A DNA stretch of 64,000 nucleotides from Gluconobacter japonicus (GTDB lineage Bacteria > Pseudomonadota > Alphaproteobacteria > Acetobacterales > Acetobacteraceae): positions 1 to 64,000 of the forward strand of contig NZ_BEWO01000012.1 in assembly GCF_002723975.1 (NCBI RefSeq), read 5' to 3'. Shown here piece by piece: positions 16,377 to 25,187 of the stretch. Each line of letters starts with the position of its first letter. The stretch's first letter is position 1. Made by a program: the position numbers and the translations under genes. The notes beneath the pieces are model-generated. The model was not told the DNA's origin, searched no databases, and saw nothing but the letters and a program-made list of their open reading frames with translations.

Positions 16377-17363
16377 ATGGGAGTGCGCGTGGGGGAAAAC
16401 GGTTTTTTGCGAATGGTCCGTACCCTTTCGGTGAAGAGGGACGTTGTCTTCGCCATAGTGGCACTGGGATTCGTTGTTCTGGCCAGCCTGTCTGCGCCCC
16501 TTTATGCGCGGATGGTGGGCGTAGATCCGTTTTCTTCCAATGTCGCCGGGACGACTATGCGTCACGGGCAGACACTTGACCTCATGCAACCCAATGACAA
16601 TTCGCTTCACCTTGGTTTGACCCCACTGGGACCGGACTGGACCGGACGCGCCTACAGTCTGGGCGCGGATTCTCAAGGACGGGATGTGGCGTCCCGTCTT
16701 CTTTATGGGGGGCGAAGCTCGCTTCTCATCGCGTCAGCCGCGGCGTTCCTGTGTCTTTGCCTGTCGGGCAGTATCGGAATCTGTGCGGGATATTTTGGTG
16801 GCTGGGTGGATATTCTGCTGTCCCGGCTTCTGGATATTCTCTGGGCGATTCCGGTTTACCTGTTTGCCATTTCCCTTTCTGTCGTCACGGTCGGCCACGG
16901 GATTCACTTGGGGTTCGTGACGCTTGGTGCTGACAGCTTCCTGATTCCCATTGGCATTATTGCGCTGGTTTATGTCCCTTATGCTGCCCGCCCGCTGCGC
17001 GCCCGCGTTCTGAGTCTGTCACGGGCGGAATTCGTGACGGCAGCGCGGGGTATGGGTGCCTCTGATTTTCGTATTCTCCGACGTGAAATCCTGCCCAATC
17101 TGGCACCGTCCATGGTTGTTCTGGCGCCTCTGGTCATGGCGCTTTGTCTGCTGGCGGAATCGGCGTTGTCGTTTCTGTCTCTTGGCGTGCAGGCTCCTGC
17201 TGCCTCTTGGGGAACATTGATTCAGGATGGCGAAGGGTTGCTCTATACGCGTCCGATTGTGGCGATTGCTCCAGGTGTCGCGATTGTCATCACCGTTTTG
17301 GCCCTGAACATTCTCGGAAATGCTCTGCGCGATTATCTGGACCCGAAGGGAGCAGGCCGATGA
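16377..17363 (+). CDS. Peptide ABC transporter permease (DppC/OppC family)
   Basis: The 328-residue inner-membrane permease begins with a cytosolic stretch and an OppC N-terminal helix (VFAIVALGFVVLASLSAPLYA). The binding-protein-dependent transport domain contains GRDVASRLLYGGRSSLLI and the EAA loop (EFVTAARGMGASDFRILRREILPNLAP), which touches the ATPases. It normally pairs with a DppB-type permease, which follows with an ATGA overlap. Most peptide operons run A-B-C-D-F; here the C-type permease comes first and no substrate-binding protein is present. The substrate is likely short peptides or a related compound, but without the binding protein it cannot be named. Confidence 0.9.
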   Translation: MGVRVGENGFLRMVRTLSVKRDVVFAIVALGFVVLASLSAPLYARMVGVDPFSSNVAGTTMRHGQTLDLMQPNDNSLHLGLTPLGPDWTGRAYSLGADSQGRDVASRLLYGGRSSLLIASAAAFLCLCLSGSIGICAGYFGGWVDILLSRLLDILWAIPVYLFAISLSVVTVGHGIHLGFVTLGADSFLIPIGIIALVYVPYAARPLRARVLSLSRAEFVTAARGMGASDFRILRREILPNLAPSMVVLAPLVMALCLLAESALSFLSLGVQAPAASWGTLIQDGEGLLYTRPIVAIAPGVAIVITVLALNILGNALRDYLDPKGAGR

Positions 17364-18343
17364 TCGCAGCGCTCTTGTCCCGTATCGGCCAGATGGCTCT
17401 CGTTATTTTTGGTATCTCCGTTCTGGTATTCTGCATCTTCTTCGCCACGCCGGGGGCAGACCCGACGGCGCGGATCGCCGGGCGTGGAGCCAGCCCCCAG
17501 GTTATGGAACGCGTGCGGGCGGAATACGGGTTCGATCGGCCGTTGCCCGTTCAATATGTGCGCATGATGGAGAAGCTGTTCGTCAGTCGCGATCTGACGT
17601 CTTTCGTCAACCATGGTCAGAAAGTCGTGCCGGAAGTAGCCTCTGCGGCTCCCGTGACCTTATCGCTCGTGCTTTGGGCAGCGTTCTTCTGGGTCATGGG
17701 GTCGCTGGGAATTGGAATTGTCTCCGCCGTGCTGCGCGATAGCTGGGTGGACCGGTTTATGATGGTGTTGGGGCTGATTGGCTTGTCCATGCCGGTCTTC
17801 TGGCTTGGCGAAGTCGTAAACCTGTTCACGCAGAGCCGCTGGCATGACACGTGGATGTTCCGTTGGGTGCCGCCATTGGGATATGTACCGCTTACGGAAA
17901 ATCCGCTTGGCTGGGCGCGGTCCCTGCTGTTGCCGTCCCTGACGCTGGCTGTGTCTTTTATGGGGTTATACGCGCGCATTCTTCGTTCGGAACTGCTGTC
18001 CGCCATGGGTGAGGACTCCATTCGTACCGCTCGCGCCAAGGGAGCGGGACCTGTTCGTGTCTGGCTGTGGCACGGCTTGCGTTTGTCGTGGTTAAGCTAT
18101 GTGTCGCTCTTCGGGCTGGATTTCGCACAGCTTCTTGGCGGCGGGGCGTTGCTGACTGAAGTCGTGTTCGCTTTGCCGGGCGTGGGGCGGCTGACCTATC
18201 AGGCTCTCGCCACACTTGATCTGCCGCTCATCATGGCAACGGTTATGTATGCCGCGATCTTTGTCGTGATTGCGAACGCGCTAGTAGACGGAATTTATGC
18301 GTTGCTGGATCCCCGCATTAGGGAGGGGCAATATGGGCGCTGA
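17360..18343 (+). CDS. Peptide ABC transporter permease (DppB/OppB family)
   Basis: The 327-residue permease starts at ATG 17360 overlapping the previous stop; a longer in-frame ORF from 17144 lies inside the DppC gene. It has the OppB opening (LLSRIGQMALVIFGISVLVFCIFFATPGADPTARIAG), a periplasmic loop, then the transport domain with EAA-type loop (DSIRTARAKGAGPVRVWLWHGLRLSW) and the late motif LLTEVVFALPGVGRLTYQALATLDLPLIMA. It forms the membrane channel with the DppC-type partner. The 3' end overlaps the DppD gene by 11 bases, so the four genes are tightly coupled. Confidence 0.92.
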   Translation: MIAALLSRIGQMALVIFGISVLVFCIFFATPGADPTARIAGRGASPQVMERVRAEYGFDRPLPVQYVRMMEKLFVSRDLTSFVNHGQKVVPEVASAAPVTLSLVLWAAFFWVMGSLGIGIVSAVLRDSWVDRFMMVLGLIGLSMPVFWLGEVVNLFTQSRWHDTWMFRWVPPLGYVPLTENPLGWARSLLLPSLTLAVSFMGLYARILRSELLSAMGEDSIRTARAKGAGPVRVWLWHGLRLSWLSYVSLFGLDFAQLLGGGALLTEVVFALPGVGRLTYQALATLDLPLIMATVMYAAIFVVIANALVDGIYALLDPRIREGQYGR

Positions 18344-19286
18344 CTCCTTGCTCGATATTCAGAACCTGAAGCTGGATCTGCCAGATGGTCGACGTCTTTT
18401 GGAAGGCGTGTCCTTTCAGGTGCAGGCCGGAGAAGCGCTGGGTGTGGTCGGGGAATCCGGTTCTGGGAAAAGTCTGACGGCAATGAGTGTCATGGGGCTT
18501 TTACCGGGCCTTTATGCGTCTGGTCAGATCGTGTTTGCCGGACAGAATCTTGTTGGGCTGCCGGACAAATCCATGCGAAAGCTGCGTGGCGCCCGGATTG
18601 CTATGATCTTTCAGGACCCCATGACGGCTTTTCTGCCTGTTCGTTCCATCGGGGCGCAGATTGATGAGCAGATCCGGCTGCATCAGCCTCGGAGCCGACG
18701 GGAAGCACGCGCCCGGACGGTGCAGCTTCTGGGGCGAATGGGCGTGCCCGACCCGGCTATGGCGGCCAAGCGCTATCCCCATCAGCTTTCAGGGGGTCTG
18801 CGGCAGCGTGCGATGATTGCCATGGCGTTGTCCTGCTCGCCCGATCTGCTGATTGCGGACGAGCCGACGACGGCGCTTGATGTGACGGTACAGGCCCAGA
18901 TCCTAACGCTTTTGCGAGAAATCCGGGATGAGGGCGCGGGCGTGATGCTTATTACCCATGATATGGGCGTGGTTGCGCAGGCCTGCACGCATGTGGCGGT
19001 GATGTATTCCGGGCTGGTAGTGGAGCGTGGTCCGGTGCGGGATGTTCTCGACCGTCCGCTCCATCCTTATACACAAGCTCTTTTAGCCGCCATTCCGCCC
19101 TTGGAAGGGCCAAGGCCGGAGCAGCTTCCAACCATTCCCGGACAGCCACCTACCCCGGAAAATCGACCGTCCGGCTGTGTGTTCGCCCCGCGATGCGGCT
19201 TTGTGCGACCGGATTGTGGAGTCCGGCCCGCATTGATCGAAACAGAGGAAGGACGGCGCGTAGCGTGTGTCCTGTACGCAGTATGA
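18333..19286 (+). CDS. Peptide ABC transporter ATPase (DppD/OppD family)
   Basis: The 317-residue ATPase has Walker [12 protein letters not shown]-loop [10 protein letters not shown], signature [15 protein letters not shown], Walker [13 protein letters not shown] and H-loop LITHDMG. The C-terminal oligopeptide extension contains [17 protein letters not shown], the Cys-rich motif of this subfamily. It energises the two permeases. GGGAGGGG lies just before ATG 18333. It overlaps the following ATPase gene by ATGA. The signature reads LSGGLRQ where FSGGMRQ is usual, a mild change. Confidence 0.94.
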   Translation: MGADSLLDIQNLKLDLPDGRRLLEGVSFQVQAGEALGVVGESGSGKSLTAMSVMGLLPGLYASGQIVFAGQNLVGLPDKSMRKLRGARIAMIFQDPMTAFLPVRSIGAQIDEQIRLHQPRSRREARARTVQLLGRMGVPDPAMAAKRYPHQLSGGLRQRAMIAMALSCSPDLLIADEPTTALDVTVQAQILTLLREIRDEGAGVMLITHDMGVVAQACTHVAVMYSGLVVERGPVRDVLDRPLHPYTQALLAAIPPLEGPRPEQLPTIPGQPPTPENRPSGCVFAPRCGFVRPDCGVRPALIETEEGRRVACVLYAV

Positions 19287-20218
19287 ATGTTCTTCTTGAA
19301 GCTCGGAGGCTGGAGAAACAGTACAAACTGGGCGGCGGTCGTGTGCTGCACGCTGTTTCGGATGTGTCGCTTCAGGTGCACCGGGGGGAGGCGCTGGCGT
19401 TGGTTGGGGAATCTGGCTGTGGCAAGTCGTCTTTGGGACGTACGCTGATTGGTCTGACCCAGCCGACATCGGGTGAGGTGCTGTTTGACGGACACCGGAT
19501 TTCCGGCCTGTCAGACCATGCGCTGCGGCCGTGGCGTGCGCGGATGCAGATGGTCTTTCAGGACTCCTCTGCGGCTTTTAATCCGCGCAGAACGGTAGGG
19601 GAGTCTCTCGCCGAACCTCTGCGGATTCATGGTCGTAAAAACATTCGTGCCCGCGTTGACGACTTGCTGGATCAGGTGGGTCTGGCCCGTTCGGTGGCTG
19701 ATCGATACCCGCATGAATTTTCCGGTGGGCAACGGCAGCGGTTGAACATTGCCCGTGCGCTAGTACTGGGCCCGGATCTTCTGGTGGCGGACGAGCCTGT
19801 CTCCGCGCTTGATGTGTCGGTTCAGGCGCAGATCGTGAATCTGTTCCGGGATCTGCGTGCATCGCTGGGCGTAGCGTGCGTCTTTATTTCCCATGATCTG
19901 TCCGTCGTCCGACAGATGGCGGACCGGATTGCGGTCATGTATCTGGGCAGCATCGTGGAGGAAGGCGACGGACTGGAGGTTCTGGATCGTCCAGCGCACC
20001 CTTACACAAAGGCTCTTCTGGATGCTGTTCCGCGACCGGACCGTCCTTTGCCGCCACCGTTGAAGGGCGACGTTCCCAGCCCGGTCAATCCACCGTCAGG
20101 GTGTCGCTTCCACACACGGTGCCCGATCGCGCAGCCGAAATGTGCGACGGACCGCCCCAGTCTCCAACCCTGTGGAGTGGGACGGCGCGTGGCCTGTCAT
20201 TATCCGTTGGTAGCCTGA
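19283..20218 (+). CDS. Peptide ABC transporter ATPase (DppF/OppF family)
   Basis: This is the second ATPase of the transporter, 311 residues, starting at ATG 19283 in overlap with the DppD stop. It has Walker A GESGCGKSSLG, Q-loop FQDSSAAFNPR, signature FSGGQRQRLNIARAL, Walker B LLVADEPVSALD and H-loop FISHDLS. The C-terminus PPSGCRFHTRCPIAQPKC is the usual oligopeptide ABC extension. It forms a heterodimer with the DppD-type subunit. It ends the four-gene operon, three bases short of a convergent LysE-family gene, with no terminator visible between them. Confidence 0.94.
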   Translation: MNVLLEARRLEKQYKLGGGRVLHAVSDVSLQVHRGEALALVGESGCGKSSLGRTLIGLTQPTSGEVLFDGHRISGLSDHALRPWRARMQMVFQDSSAAFNPRRTVGESLAEPLRIHGRKNIRARVDDLLDQVGLARSVADRYPHEFSGGQRQRLNIARALVLGPDLLVADEPVSALDVSVQAQIVNLFRDLRASLGVACVFISHDLSVVRQMADRIAVMYLGSIVEEGDGLEVLDRPAHPYTKALLDAVPRPDRPLPPPLKGDVPSPVNPPSGCRFHTRCPIAQPKCATDRPSLQPCGVGRRVACHYPLVA

Positions 20219-20221
20219 GTA

Positions 20222-20836
20222 TCAGTGTGACGCTGTTTCGAACGCCAGCGGATAGAGGGACGCGACCAGAAGCAGGGCCATCGTATAGTTGAAGCTTTTC
20301 AGCAGCAGGGGCCGATGCAGCCAGCGTCTCATGCCTGCGCCAAACCCGGCCCATAGTGCCACGGATGGAAAGTTCACGATGCCGCAGATCAGGCTCGCGA
20401 TGGCAAGGTTGAAGAAGAATCCTTCTTTGGGAACGTAAGCTGCAATGATCCCTACCGCCATGACCCACGCCTTCGGATTAACCCACTGAAATCCGGCCGC
20501 TTGTAGAAAGGTGATCGGCTGACCCTTGCTCTTGGCTTCTGGTGCGGAAGATGACGTGGCAATCTTCCAGGCCAGCCAGAGCAGGTAGGCTGCGCTGGCA
20601 TATTTCAAAGCCACATAAAACCATGGTGCATGTTCAAACAGGCCTCCCAGACCCAGCCCGAGCAGAACCACCATCACGACGAAGCCGAGTGCCACGCCGA
20701 GCATGTGCGGAATGGTTTTCCGAAAGCCATGTGTCAGCCCTGATGAGGCCAGCATCATGTTGTTCGGTCCGGGCGTTACGGAGGCGACAAACGTGAAGAG
20801 AACGAGCGGCGCGAAAGCCTGCCAGTAAGTCGGCAT
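20222..20836 (-). CDS. LysE/RhtB-family amino acid exporter
   Basis: The 204-residue inner-membrane protein has six hydrophobic segments and the family signature near the N-terminus (FTFVASVTPGPNNMMLASSGLTHGFRKTIPHMLG), with PxGPN in its SVTPGPNN form. Later come LKYASAAYLLWLAWKIA and FQWVNPKAWVMAVG. These exporters remove amino acids or related metabolites from the cell. It is divergent from a MocR-type regulator, with three regulator half-sites in the 112-base gap, so the substrate may be linked to the amine or amino acid sensed by that regulator. The start is ATG 20836; the longer frame runs through the operator. Confidence 0.92.
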   Translation of the reverse strand: MPTYWQAFAPLVLFTFVASVTPGPNNMMLASSGLTHGFRKTIPHMLGVALGFVVMVVLLGLGLGGLFEHAPWFYVALKYASAAYLLWLAWKIATSSSAPEAKSKGQPITFLQAAGFQWVNPKAWVMAVGIIAAYVPKEGFFFNLAIASLICGIVNFPSVALWAGFGAGMRRWLHRPLLLKSFNYTMALLLVASLYPLAFETASH

Positions 20837-20889
20837 GACGGAATTTCCTGTTGCAGACGGGAGCGTCCTGCAGACTATGACAGTTGCTA

Positions 20890-20938
20890 CCGGAACAGTA
20901 CCGGTACAATCTGACGATATTCTTTCAGACTGTACCGG
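20890..20938. promoter_or_regulatory. Three-half-site operator between LysE exporter and MocR regulator
   Basis: Two direct half-sites, CCGGAACAGT (20890-20899) and CCGGTACAAT (20901-20910), are 11 bases apart. A third, inverted copy CCGGTACAGT lies at 20938-20929. The second and third form a 14-bp dyad (20901-20914 with 20925-20938, one mismatch). Mixed direct and inverted repeats in a divergent promoter are typical MocR targets, as described for GabR and PdxR. Confidence 0.75.
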
Positions 20939-20948
20939 AGGTTTGACC

Positions 20949-22394
20949 ATGCCAGTTTCCATCGCTTCATCCGGAATGCTGCCTGTGTGGCAACCTGTTC
21001 GTGGGGCGGACAGAACTCTGGTTGAACAGCTTGAAGCCGAATTGGTCGGGCGGATCGAAGCGCATATGCTCAGGCCGGGCAGTCGTCTGCCGTCTGTCCG
21101 TAAAATGGCAGAAAGCGCAGGGTTGAGCCGTTATACGGTGATAGAGGCTTATGAGCGTCTTCAGGCTCGGGGGCTGATCCTGTCCCGGCCGGGTGCTGGA
21201 TATTTCGTGCGACCACCCGTGGATCTCCCTGTTGTGGCAGAGGCTGTCGTACAGGAACAGACCGAGCCCTCCCGGTTGGATGTGACATGGCTCCTGCGTG
21301 AAATGTTTGGAACCGGAACGTCCGTAAAGCTCACAGCGGCATCAGGTGTTTTGCCACAGCACTGGCTGGATGCTGATCTTGTGGCGGGTGCCATCCGGGC
21401 CAGTGCCCGTTCGGATGTCGAGGGGCTTTTGCATTACGGTCATCCGCAGGGAAGCCCGCACTTGCGTAAACACATCGCTGCGATGTTGGGTGCACAAGGC
21501 ATAGCGGCACATCCGGATCATCATCTGATGACAACTTCGGGTGTGACGCATGCGATAGATCTTGTACTTCGGTTGATGGTTCAGCCTGGCGATACGGTTC
21601 TGGTCGAAGACCCCGGCTGGCCTCTGATTTTTGGACGTCTCGCAGCTTATGGCGCCCGGATCATCAGTGTTCCGAGAAGGCGGGAAGGTCCGGATCTGGA
21701 GGTTCTGGAGCGACTGGCTGCGGAGCATCGTCCCAAGCTCTTTCTCATCAACAGTGTGGTCCATAATCCGACGGGTTACACGCTCGGAGCCGCCGCTGCG
21801 CATGACGTGCTTCGTCTCGCTGAGAAGCATGATTTCATGATTCTGGAAGACGACACTTATGCGGATTTCCATGATGGCACAGCCATCCGTCTTGCCTCCA
21901 TGGACCGTCTGCAACGCGTCATTCTCGTTACGGGGTATGCCAAGACACTGGCCGCCGGGCTGAGGGTGGGCGTTCTGGCCGCGAGGCCGGATCTGGTGGT
22001 CCGTCTGATTGATCTCAAGCTTCTGGCGGGCCTCTCTACGCCACAACTTGGGGAAAATGTCATGACGCGACTACTGAGAGAGGGGCATTACGGACGGCAT
22101 CTGCTGAGGCTGCGACAAAAGGTCAATCAGGCCCGGCAGCAATGCGTTGATGTCCTGACGACTTGTGGTTTGAACGTGCCATACCTGCCGCCGGCTGGCA
22201 TTTTTGTCTGGGCGGATTGTGGGCAGGATTCAGAAACCGTTGCGCGGGCAGCATCTGAAGGAGGCATGTTGCTGGCGCCGGGGACGCTTTTCTCATCTAC
22301 GCAGGCGCCGTCCACCATGCTGCGTTTTACGGTCAGTGCTGTGGAGCAGGCAGAACTCTGGCCAGCTTTGGCATCGCTGCTTGGACGGTCATAA
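20949..22394 (+). CDS. MocR-type regulator (GntR HTH plus aminotransferase domain)
   Basis: The 481-residue protein has an N-terminal winged helix of GntR type (about residues 15-85; RTLVEQLEAELVGRIEAHMLRPGSRLPSVRKMAESAGLSRYTVIEAYERLQARG) and a class I aminotransferase-fold domain. The PLP lysine is Lys332 in GYAKTLAAGLRVG; other PLP-fold motifs are EDPGWPLIF and HNPTGYTLG. Such proteins bind PLP and an amine ligand and control nearby genes rather than catalyse. ATG 20949 follows the operator; an in-frame start at 20835 would span it and is rejected. The likely target is the divergent LysE exporter. The ligand is unknown. Confidence 0.93.
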   Translation: MPVSIASSGMLPVWQPVRGADRTLVEQLEAELVGRIEAHMLRPGSRLPSVRKMAESAGLSRYTVIEAYERLQARGLILSRPGAGYFVRPPVDLPVVAEAVVQEQTEPSRLDVTWLLREMFGTGTSVKLTAASGVLPQHWLDADLVAGAIRASARSDVEGLLHYGHPQGSPHLRKHIAAMLGAQGIAAHPDHHLMTTSGVTHAIDLVLRLMVQPGDTVLVEDPGWPLIFGRLAAYGARIISVPRRREGPDLEVLERLAAEHRPKLFLINSVVHNPTGYTLGAAAAHDVLRLAEKHDFMILEDDTYADFHDGTAIRLASMDRLQRVILVTGYAKTLAAGLRVGVLAARPDLVVRLIDLKLLAGLSTPQLGENVMTRLLREGHYGRHLLRLRQKVNQARQQCVDVLTTCGLNVPYLPPAGIFVWADCGQDSETVARAASEGGMLLAPGTLFSSTQAPSTMLRFTVSAVEQAELWPALASLLGRS

Positions 22395-22519
22395 TTCCTC
22401 ATGTTGCGAAATTGCAACGGGTGACAATTTAGAGTCAGAAATTATATGATATGAAATTGACACACTAAGAATAAAAACTTTCCAATGCGGGGTCTGATAT
22501 CCAATGAAACGGACTCCTA

Positions 22520-24922
22520 ATGCCCCGAGCATCTCGGCTTCTTCTTTCTGGCGTTGCTCTGGCTGGTCTGATTGCTGGCCCCGCCAACGCAGCGTCCCAT
22601 AAAACCCGGCATCATCACGCGACGTCTGCTCCCAAAGCTGTTGCTCCTGTGAGAGCGGCTGGGGTTCGGTCTAAGCCTTCCGTCAAATCCGGCTCGGAAG
22701 CTATGACTGTTCATGCGCATCGGAGTGGTCCTCATAGTGCCGTGGAAGTTGTCAGCCGTCAGACGCTTGATCATTTCGTGGCCGGGACAAGCCCGATGCA
22801 GGTTCTGGCCCTGACGACGCCGGGCGCGAATTTTGCATCGGATGATGCTTTTGGTCTCGATACTGTGGCGAATACGCTCTATGTGCGTGGTTTCAATCAG
22901 ACCCAGCTTGGTGTCTCTCTGGATGGTATTCCAATGGGCGGGCAAGGTTTCCATAACTGGAATGGCCTTGGTGTTGACCAGATGGAAATTCAGGAAAATA
23001 TCGAAAGCCTGACCATGTCTCAGGGAGCGGGGGCCTTGGATACCCCGTCTGCACAGACCCTGGGTGGGGCAATTACGTTCACGTCCAGTGATCCGGAAAA
23101 CAAAGCTGGCGGGCGTATCAGCCAGCTTTTTGGTAGTAATCACGGCTTCAGAACATTCGCCAGAGCTGATAGTGGCGTTCTGAACGCAAGCGGGACAAAA
23201 TTTTACGCTGCTTATGCCCGGACAGCACAGGATCTGTGGAAGGGCTATGGAGATCAGCAGGAACAGCAGGCCAATTTCAAGCTGGTGCAGCCTGTAGGAG
23301 ATCGCGGTAAGATTACGGCCATTTTCGATTATTCAAATTTCGAGCAGTACAATTATCTCAGCGTGACAAAAAACATGTGGCAGAAGATGGGACGCAAAAC
23401 GACCTATCTGAAACCAAATTACGAACTGGCCAAAGAATACGCGATGTACGCCCAGAATGGGGGAGTGCCGAGTAATCTGGAAGGCGTATTGTCCAACGAT
23501 GAGATTGGTGATTACGCTTATGACGGAACACAGACACAGCGCAATTACATGTCTGCCATTACCGGGGATTTTAAGCTTTTCCCGAATGTGGATTCCAAGA
23601 CGATTGCGTACGCACATGTTTCAAATGGCGATTACAGCGCAACCAATCCCTTCCTGACCTCTCCGACCTCACAGGTTCCAATGGCCATGGAAACGGGTCA
23701 TCCGGATGTTCGGCGACTTGGGTTTGTGCAGAGCTTCGATATTCATGCCGGACATCATAACGATATCAAGACGGGTATCTGGTATGAGAACAACCGGTTT
23801 AATTACCCGATGGAGATGTATGAAGATGGAGTGGACAAACCACATTCTTCCATTTCCAATTTCAAGAACGGGACGAAATGGTGGGAAGACTCTTTCAATA
23901 CCAATACCTTTCAGTTCTACTTACAGGATACCTACCATATTCTGCCGGAAATGACGGTGACGGCTGGGTTCAAATCCCTGCTGCAAACGACGCATGGTGG
24001 TACCAGCGTTGATAATACAGACACGCTGTCACAGTGGGGCGTTTATTACAGCCATCCGGCGTCTGGCAGCCTGACTGCAGCGAATGCCTTCCTGCCGCAT
24101 TTCAACTTCGATTATCATTTCCTGAACCAGCATGAAGTCTATTTCGACATTGCTGAAAACATGCGTGCCTATGATTACGGGGCCCAGAGTGGCAGTGGAA
24201 ACCCATGGGGCGGTCTGGGGAGTTCTGCAAACCCGGCCCAGTCGGTATTCAATGCGAACAAGCAGACCTTACGGCCGGAACGGACATGGAATTATGTCGT
24301 CGGCTATCGCTTCAATTCGCATTTCTTTTCCGGCAGCGCGGATTTTTATCATACGGACTACTACAACCGCCTGGCGGCCATCACGAGTGGATCGACGGGG
24401 AACACTTACAGCGCTTTCATGAATGTTGGTCGTGAAACGATGAATGGCGCGGATGTGGCTGGGACGATCCGTCCTCTTCCGGGGTTGGCGATCACCAACA
24501 GTTTTAGCTGGAATGATGCGACCTATCAGGACTCACATCTGCCTTATAACGGTGCTTACATCAGCATCAAAGGCAAGCAGCAGGTCTACTATCCGAAGTT
24601 TATGTACAAGGCGAACGTGACCTATACATGGAAGCGCGCGACCTTCAACTTCAACACGACCTATACCAGTGCGCGTTACATGACATATACGAACGACGAA
24701 AAGATCCCCGCATACTGGACCTCCAACCTCAACGCGACATACGATTTCGGCAAGATTGGATTTGTTCAGAACTTCCAGACGTCGTTTGGTGTCACGAACC
24801 TGTTCAATCAGGTTTATATCGGGGGTGTTTACGGCGCTGCCTCTGTTTCGGGGGATGATAACGCCAATCTGTTCATCGCTGCCCCCCGACAGTTTTTTGG
24901 AACGGTTTCCGCGAAATTCTGA
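22520..24922 (+). CDS. TonB-dependent receptor with His-rich N-terminus
   Basis: The 800-residue outer-membrane receptor has a signal peptide (MPRASRLLLSGVALAGLIAGPANA), a His/Lys/Pro-rich linker (SHKTRHHHATSAPK), a TonB-box-like EAMTVHA, and a plug with TLYVRGFNQTQLGVSLDGIPMGGQGFHNW. The barrel ends FFGTVSAKF with a terminal Phe. The plug lacks the siderophore-type ALKDIP opening seen in the receptor at 7529; the sequence resembles receptors for other organic ligands. It stands alone, before xdhABC but separated from it by a terminator, so no ligand can be assigned. A strong terminator follows at 24948. Confidence 0.9.
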   Translation: MPRASRLLLSGVALAGLIAGPANAASHKTRHHHATSAPKAVAPVRAAGVRSKPSVKSGSEAMTVHAHRSGPHSAVEVVSRQTLDHFVAGTSPMQVLALTTPGANFASDDAFGLDTVANTLYVRGFNQTQLGVSLDGIPMGGQGFHNWNGLGVDQMEIQENIESLTMSQGAGALDTPSAQTLGGAITFTSSDPENKAGGRISQLFGSNHGFRTFARADSGVLNASGTKFYAAYARTAQDLWKGYGDQQEQQANFKLVQPVGDRGKITAIFDYSNFEQYNYLSVTKNMWQKMGRKTTYLKPNYELAKEYAMYAQNGGVPSNLEGVLSNDEIGDYAYDGTQTQRNYMSAITGDFKLFPNVDSKTIAYAHVSNGDYSATNPFLTSPTSQVPMAMETGHPDVRRLGFVQSFDIHAGHHNDIKTGIWYENNRFNYPMEMYEDGVDKPHSSISNFKNGTKWWEDSFNTNTFQFYLQDTYHILPEMTVTAGFKSLLQTTHGGTSVDNTDTLSQWGVYYSHPASGSLTAANAFLPHFNFDYHFLNQHEVYFDIAENMRAYDYGAQSGSGNPWGGLGSSANPAQSVFNANKQTLRPERTWNYVVGYRFNSHFFSGSADFYHTDYYNRLAAITSGSTGNTYSAFMNVGRETMNGADVAGTIRPLPGLAITNSFSWNDATYQDSHLPYNGAYISIKGKQQVYYPKFMYKANVTYTWKRATFNFNTTYTSARYMTYTNDEKIPAYWTSNLNATYDFGKIGFVQNFQTSFGVTNLFNQVYIGGVYGAASVSGDDNANLFIAAPRQFFGTVSAKF

Positions 24923-24947
24923 TATCGGGTTCCAGAACCTCTCCATG

Positions 24948-24975
24948 CACCCGGCCTTCGTGCCGGGTGTTTTTG
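24948..24975 (+). terminator. Rho-independent terminator of the TonB receptor gene
   Basis: An 8-bp stem CACCCGGC (24948-24955) with GCCGGGTG (24962-24969), a six-base loop and a five-T run follow the stop codon by 25 bases. This separates the receptor gene from xdhABC. Confidence 0.88.
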
Positions 24976-25187
24976 TATGAGAGGTTTTGAGGAAATGTGC
25001 TCTCGAAAAAGCAACGCGCTATGCGTATCTTGGTACTGGACGGCAACACCCCCGATAGTGCAGGAGTCTGCTAATCTTCCCCTTTCCGTGTGCGGGGTTT
25101 CTCGCTTTTTCAGGGTCGCATTTTGCCAGTCCAGCCAGAATTTCTTCTTTTTTCAGTACAGACTTCTTGTTCAGGGGGGCAGGTGTG

